A program made the translations under genes and the position numbers. DNA of 64,000 nucleotides, taken from contig CM055109.1 of assembly GCA_029204225.1 (NCBI GenBank), forward strand, positions 1 through 64,000. Direction: 5' to 3'. The stretch is from Diphasiastrum complanatum. Lineage: Eukaryota > Streptophyta > Lycopodiopsida > Lycopodiales > Lycopodiaceae. The notes under the pieces are model-generated. The model was not told the DNA's origin, made no database searches, and was given only the letters and a program-made list of their open reading frames with translations. How positions within the stretch are numbered: position 1 is the first letter of the stretch; each line of letters starts with the position of its first letter. Positions 59,160-64,000 of this stretch are shown here, piece by piece.

Positions 59160-60220
59160 ATTAACGATCGGTCGAGAAAGTAGGAAGGGTCGAAAAAAGT
59201 GTGAAGGGTTGAAAGAAATTAACAAAGGTTCGAAAAGTTAATGAAGGGCCGAAAATTTTTTTTGTATCCAGTCGAGATGGAATGACTTCAGTCAATTGAG
59301 ATTGATGTATGAGACTCGGTCGAAAATTGATAAAGGGGAGTTCGGTCGAGAAGATAACGAGGGTGGAAGGCTCGGGCAGGGGTGCCAATGGGTGGACTTG
59401 GACGAAGCTGTAAGTAGAGGGACTCGGTCTAAGTTAGTAAGTAGATGACTCGGTCGAATTTGTAAGTAGATGACTCAGTCGAAGTTGGAGGTGTGGGTGA
59501 GTCAATCAATAATGGAGGAAAGTGTGTCGAATTTTTATTTTCTTTTGGGTTTGGAGTGCGACGTTTGTGTAGTGAAATAGAGGGCCAAGGTTATGGTAAG
59601 AATGGAGGGATTAAAATGTGTTTGGTTAGGGCCTCGTTTTTAAGGATTAGGTTAAGTCTTTTTTGTGATGGCAGGTCGTGTTTGTGGGTGCGTGTAGGGC
59701 TCTCTTCGAGGTTGTGGTTCGAATGGAGATCGTGGTGATGGCCCATTGGTGGCTTTGTTGCGTGGAGGGCTGTATTCGAGATTGTGGCTCGTTTTGGAGA
59801 TCCCAAATGATGTTGATGTGCAGGTCTTTTCATATTGTTTGTAGTTTTCCAATCGTTTGTAGTTGCTAGATCGTTTGCAGGTGTTCTACAGGAGTTAAAG
59901 GCCGGAACTACAATGAATGCTCTGGTCAGTTCAAACTGGAATGGACAGTGAGGACAGTGCAGTTAGTGAATATCAGAGATTGTGAAATTGTTAGGCTCGG
60001 TCCAGATTGCATTGAAGAAGACTCGATCCAGAACGATGTGTAATGCAGCATTCTATCGGCTCAGTCCAGAACGTATTGAAGAAGGCTCGGTCCAGAATCA
60101 TGTGTAAGAGGACTCGGTCCAGAGCTCTTTGATTATGTCTCGGTCCGAGAACGTGTTCAAGAGGGCATTCGGCTCAGTCCAGAGCTGTTTGAAGATGTCT
60201 CGGTCGAGATTGGGTGAAGG
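59160..60220 (+). repeat. Degenerate ctcggtc(c)gag repeats in the gypsy leader
   Basis: The words ctcggtcgaa, ctcggtccaga and ggtcgagaa recur dozens of times, for example at 59303-59500 and 59990-60210, with spacings of about 25-45 bp. Confidence 0.75.
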
Positions 60221-60479
60221 TATTCGTGATTGTTGGACGTCTAGATGTTGATTTCCACATGTTAGTTGTATGGAAGGAGTGGCGTGCGATCGTGTGCAGG
60301 CCTCATGTGTAGGGGGTGGGCAGGTCTTGCTGGCCGTGGGTTTGCAGATCTGAAGCGCTAACTGTGTACATTTAGTTGGTGTTGTTACTAAAAGTTAACA
60401 GCTCTGTTGAGTGTGAAGTATATTGCGGGAGTGCTTGGTTTACAGGGCATTTGGAGAGCATTTTCAGGTCGGTTAGGTG

Positions 60480-60790
60480 CCCAACAGGTTTAGTGTGCTT
60501 GCAAGTCGATATAGGTCGTGTTTCCAGGCTTCGTTTTGCAGGCTTCCTTTTGCAGGTCGTGTTTGGAGGCTTCGTTTTGCAGTTTGAGACTAAAGCAAGT
60601 CTCATTGCAAATGGATTGGCAAGCAATGCATTTGCGCTTGCAGTTGTTGTGTCTTGTAGGTTGGTTTGCAGGTTCAGGTGCAAGCAATTTGGTTTTCAGA
60701 TAGATTTGCAAGCAGGTTGTTTTGTTTTGCTTGCAGTTGCTGTTATTTGCAGGTTGTTTTGCAGGTAGTGTAGTTTGTTTGCAAGGTAGA
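60480..60790 (+). repeat. Degenerate tttgcaggt repeats
   Basis: ttcgttttgcagg, ccttttgcaggtcgtgttt and ggtttgcaggt-like units recur about every 20-35 bp. The Cys/Phe-rich frames across them follow from the repeat. Confidence 0.7.
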
Positions 60791-60910
60791 TTGCAGCTGA
60801 GAACTGTTCTAGAGATGGAGAACGTTTGTTATGGATCTGTTCAAGAACACTGTTGCAGCAGGTATGGGTTTATGAGGTGTGAAGTTCAAACAGCAACGGC
60901 ACCAATTGGA

Positions 60911-61530
60911 GACAGATTCTACACTCTAGAATCTGTTAACTAGTTCTTTGCTTCGTTTACTTCTTGTTTACAACTTAAACACCTTGGTGTTCTGCCTGTC
61001 AGCAGAGACTGTGGACATGTAGTAGTGTTTATCTTGCTTATTACAATGCCCGGATCAGGCAGAAAGATTTTCGGGGTTGTAGTATGGTTCAACCTGTCAC
61101 GGATACTCAGATTTCGAACACTCTTGAACTCATGAGATCACTTGCAATCATTCTACCATGCAAGCACACCAAAATGCCCAAAAACAGCTCTTCTTAAAAC
61201 ACGGTTGGGCATTACTATGGCACTTAAAAACAGAATGCTAGAACGGATCATTGCAAAACGAAAACTAAACTATTTGCAAGACCACAAAACTTAGACTAGC
61301 ATGCCACATTCCTCATAAAAAACAAGAAAACTAATTTCTACAAGCAGTTAAGAACCAAGAAGCTCCATCTTCTTGATTCTTGAATTTTTCAAGAAACTCA
61401 AGAAATGAATTTGCAAGATCTATACCACATTATTGGCTACAAATCTCTTGGATGCTTGCAACCTACAATAATCCACCAAAACAGAAAATCTAATCGACAA
61501 CTAGAAACAAGAAATAAGAATTACTCTAGT
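60911..61530. repeat. Interspersed repeat, copy 2
   Basis: Matches 54308-54770. About 61127-61321 (aactcatgagatcacttgc...) is inserted relative to copy 1. It ends beside the gypsy primer site at 61535, so this copy lies in the leader of the gypsy element. Confidence 0.85.
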
Positions 61531-61534
61531 GTAG

Positions 61535-61554
61535 CTCCCCAGCAATGGTGCCAA
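61535..61554 (-). other. Primer binding site of the large gypsy element
   Basis: The plus strand reads ctccccagcaatggtgccaa; the complement TTGGCACCATTGCTGGGGAG closely resembles the TGGCGCCGTTGCCGGGGA site of plant Athila/Tat-type gypsy elements. A second, weaker match, TTGGTGCCGTTGCTG, occurs on minus at about 60893-60907. Confidence 0.75.
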
Positions 61555-61557
61555 AAT

Positions 61558-62367
<810 letters not shown>

Positions 62368-62479
62368 AATACCATAACAAGACATCTCTACTTTGTTAAT
62401 CTTGTACCATTTGCAGTGTTAGGTCTTCATGGGAGTTTCTGCCAGGGTCTCTTCATGATGCTGCTGCATCCTCTGCTTC

Positions 62480-62650
62480 GTTGTGCTTGAGAACTCAACA
62501 GTTCCTTGATGTCGTGGTTAGTTCTCTTGCAATACTTGTAGAAGAGCTTGGCCTTTGGATTTTATTGTTGTCGATCGTGCTATTGTTGCTGGTTTGAATC
62601 AGTCTGCTTAGCTTTGGTCTTCTTGTCCTTCAAATTTTTCTTCTTCTAGG
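62480..62650 (-). pseudogene. Copia gag zinc-knuckle fragment
   Basis: The reverse complement reads KKTKAKQTDSNQQ and, after stops, NPKAKLFYKYCKRTNHDIKE, a copia gag knuckle with its first Cys changed to Tyr, as in the 50.8 kb copy. No other copia part adjoins it. Confidence 0.6.
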
Positions 62651-63756
62651 ACTGTTGCTTAGTCGAATAGAGGACGACTATATTCGTATTCAATGTCGAT
62701 AAGCTTTTCCTTCTATTATAACCATATTGAAAGAACGACTTGGATTAATTTGGCAATTATCATCTTCGACTCATCAACAACATATAAAAATTGACTTACA
62801 AGGTTTCTTGTCAACATTGGCTGTTGATTTTGAAGAAGATATGTCAGTTGACTATGATAAAAAAACAAAAAAAAAAGTCCTCCACTTCATCAACTGAATA
62901 CGAGAGTATTCAGAATATGTCAACTTTTGAATTGAGAGGCATCGTGAAATTCAAAAAAACAATGATTTTGGCCTAAAAATATGTACTTTGAAAAACACTA
63001 AAAAAAATTACTCTCTTTCAAGTAAAAGTTCCAAAACAAATTTTCATTTACTTTTAGTACATTAGTGCTTATCAACGTGTTTCAATATCTAGTGTAAGCT
63101 TTGTTTTGCCCAAAATGAGCTATTGGCCTTAAAAATAAGGCAGGTTAGACACGATATCTATATTTTTTTATACATACACAATAAATCAGAATAAGCAAGA
63201 GGTGCAAAAATTAGATTTCAAGCCAGAACTCAATTGTATCAGGTTATCTAACTCCTTAGAATCAAATATCAAGAGAAAGTAAGAGTAATTCAACAAGATA
63301 GAGAGATTGTTTCATCTGTAATAAACATAGTAGGATCACAACACTTGTGACGCACAACTACGATAAATCATTATTGGTCATAGAATTTTTTTTTTCGTGA
63401 TCTGATCGTTGTATTACAATAGTTTAAGTATAGATTCTAAATTTTGATTTACATGCATTGTTATTGTCGAATGACCTCTTATATTTTTTCCTTTCTGTAT
63501 TTGATATTCTTGATCCAGTGATTGATGTAGAATATCTGATTCGAAGATAGCACGATTGTATTTTCTTCAATCTCTTCATAATTGTCCAAGATACCTATAT
63601 AGATATTCTACTAATCAGACGAATGATCCAAGTAATTGTCTAAATTTTAGTAGTTCGATTCGATCTTTATAGTATTTCATTGTTTTTCTTTGTTTGAGGA
63701 ATAAGCTTAGTTTCAAGCTCACATCCCGCTGCACTATGGAGCCTATTCCCAATATC
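62651..63756. other. Anonymous AT-rich DNA
   Basis: Only short, motif-free frames. The last few hundred bases may be diverged copia RT in front of the RNase H fragment. Confidence 0.35.
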
Positions 63757-64000
63757 AAATTGGGCAGGTGATATTGACACAAGAAAATCCATTGTTCAAA
63801 TTTGTCTTCTTGCTCAATGATGGTCCGATATCCTAGAACAGCAAACCTCCATTGCAATGTCCTCGACAAAATCTGAGTACATTGCAGCTTCACAAGCTCC
63901 TACCAAAGAGACAGTCTGGTTGACGAATTTGTTGTTTGACATTAGTCTTAGACGAAATGCTCCAACAATTATTCAGTGTGATAATCAAAGTGCTAGTGCA
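63757..64000 (+). pseudogene. Copia RNase H fragment, cut by the window end
   Basis: Reads NWAGDIDTRKS, a frame break, then QTSIAMSSTKSEYIAASQ, WLTNLLFDI and TIIQCDNQSASA. These are the copia RNase H boxes (the catalytic Asp of DWAGD has become Asn, and SSTE has become SSTK). The gene runs off the right edge. Confidence 0.88.

Noticed and set aside
54308-61530. The 54.3/60.9-kb repeats as the LTR pair of one element
   Set aside because: Neither copy has TG...CA ends beside a primer site in the right place. The good primer site at 61535 lies outside the repeat and points to an LTR at 61558 instead.

Overview
The window is nuclear DNA from a plant, almost certainly a land plant with a large, repeat-rich genome. 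It is AT-rich and is dominated by Ty1/copia and Ty3/gypsy LTR retrotransposons in several states of decay. Genes have GT/AG introns of about 85-130 bp, the promoter-like stretch is rich in CACGTG boxes, and the one apparently intact cellular gene carries a plant-type MAKR/BKI1-like motif. The sequence alone does not fix the species. Nothing bacterial (operons, CRISPR, ribosome binding sites) is present.

Layout, left to right. 1-4672: Copia element A (minus strand), cut by the left window edge, with its 5' LTR at 4021-4672. 4673-8408: remains of a non-LTR gene pair, a promoter with five CACGTG boxes, a plus-strand multi-exon gene (5.8-7.24 kb) and a convergent minus-strand transposase-like gene (7.3-8.4 kb). 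8452-11970: a ~3.5 kb non-autonomous LTR element with a primer binding site but no recognisable polyprotein. 13099-14178: an intact single-exon MAKR/BKI1-like gene, the best cellular gene. 14.2-18.2 kb: mostly anonymous AT-rich DNA with a poly-C tract and a (TA)n array. 18248-24471: Copia element B, complete and young, with matching 5-bp target duplications and near-identical LTRs, but carrying a nonsense codon and a changed integrase catalytic residue. 26.17-26.36 kb: a long (CT)n(CA)n microsatellite. 27-31.7 kb: a copia RT scrap, three related LTRs and an internally deleted copia coding region. 31.7-33.8 kb: minus-strand gypsy pol, broken at 33789/33790 by a plus-strand gypsy element (33790-~38335) that lacks gag and its 3' LTR. 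38.34-41.87 kb: a second convergent multi-exon gene pair, a Ulp1/C48-like cysteine peptidase gene on plus and an unrecognised gene ending in a possible beta-grasp domain on minus. 42-62.4 kb: scattered minus-strand parts (3' LTR fragment, extra ORF, pol, gag, leader, PBS, 5' LTR) in the right order for one very large, interrupted gypsy element. The interruption (47.7-57.5 kb) holds tandem duplications, copia scraps and anonymous DNA. 63.76-64 kb: copia RNase H running off the right edge.

The elements nest in one another and nearly all are dead. The parts not explained by standard LTR elements are the two convergent gene pairs at 5-8.4 and 38.3-41.9 kb. Both look like pieces of a DNA transposon or domesticated-transposon type system that combines a peptidase-like gene with a partner on the opposite strand. 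They are the best candidates for something undescribed.
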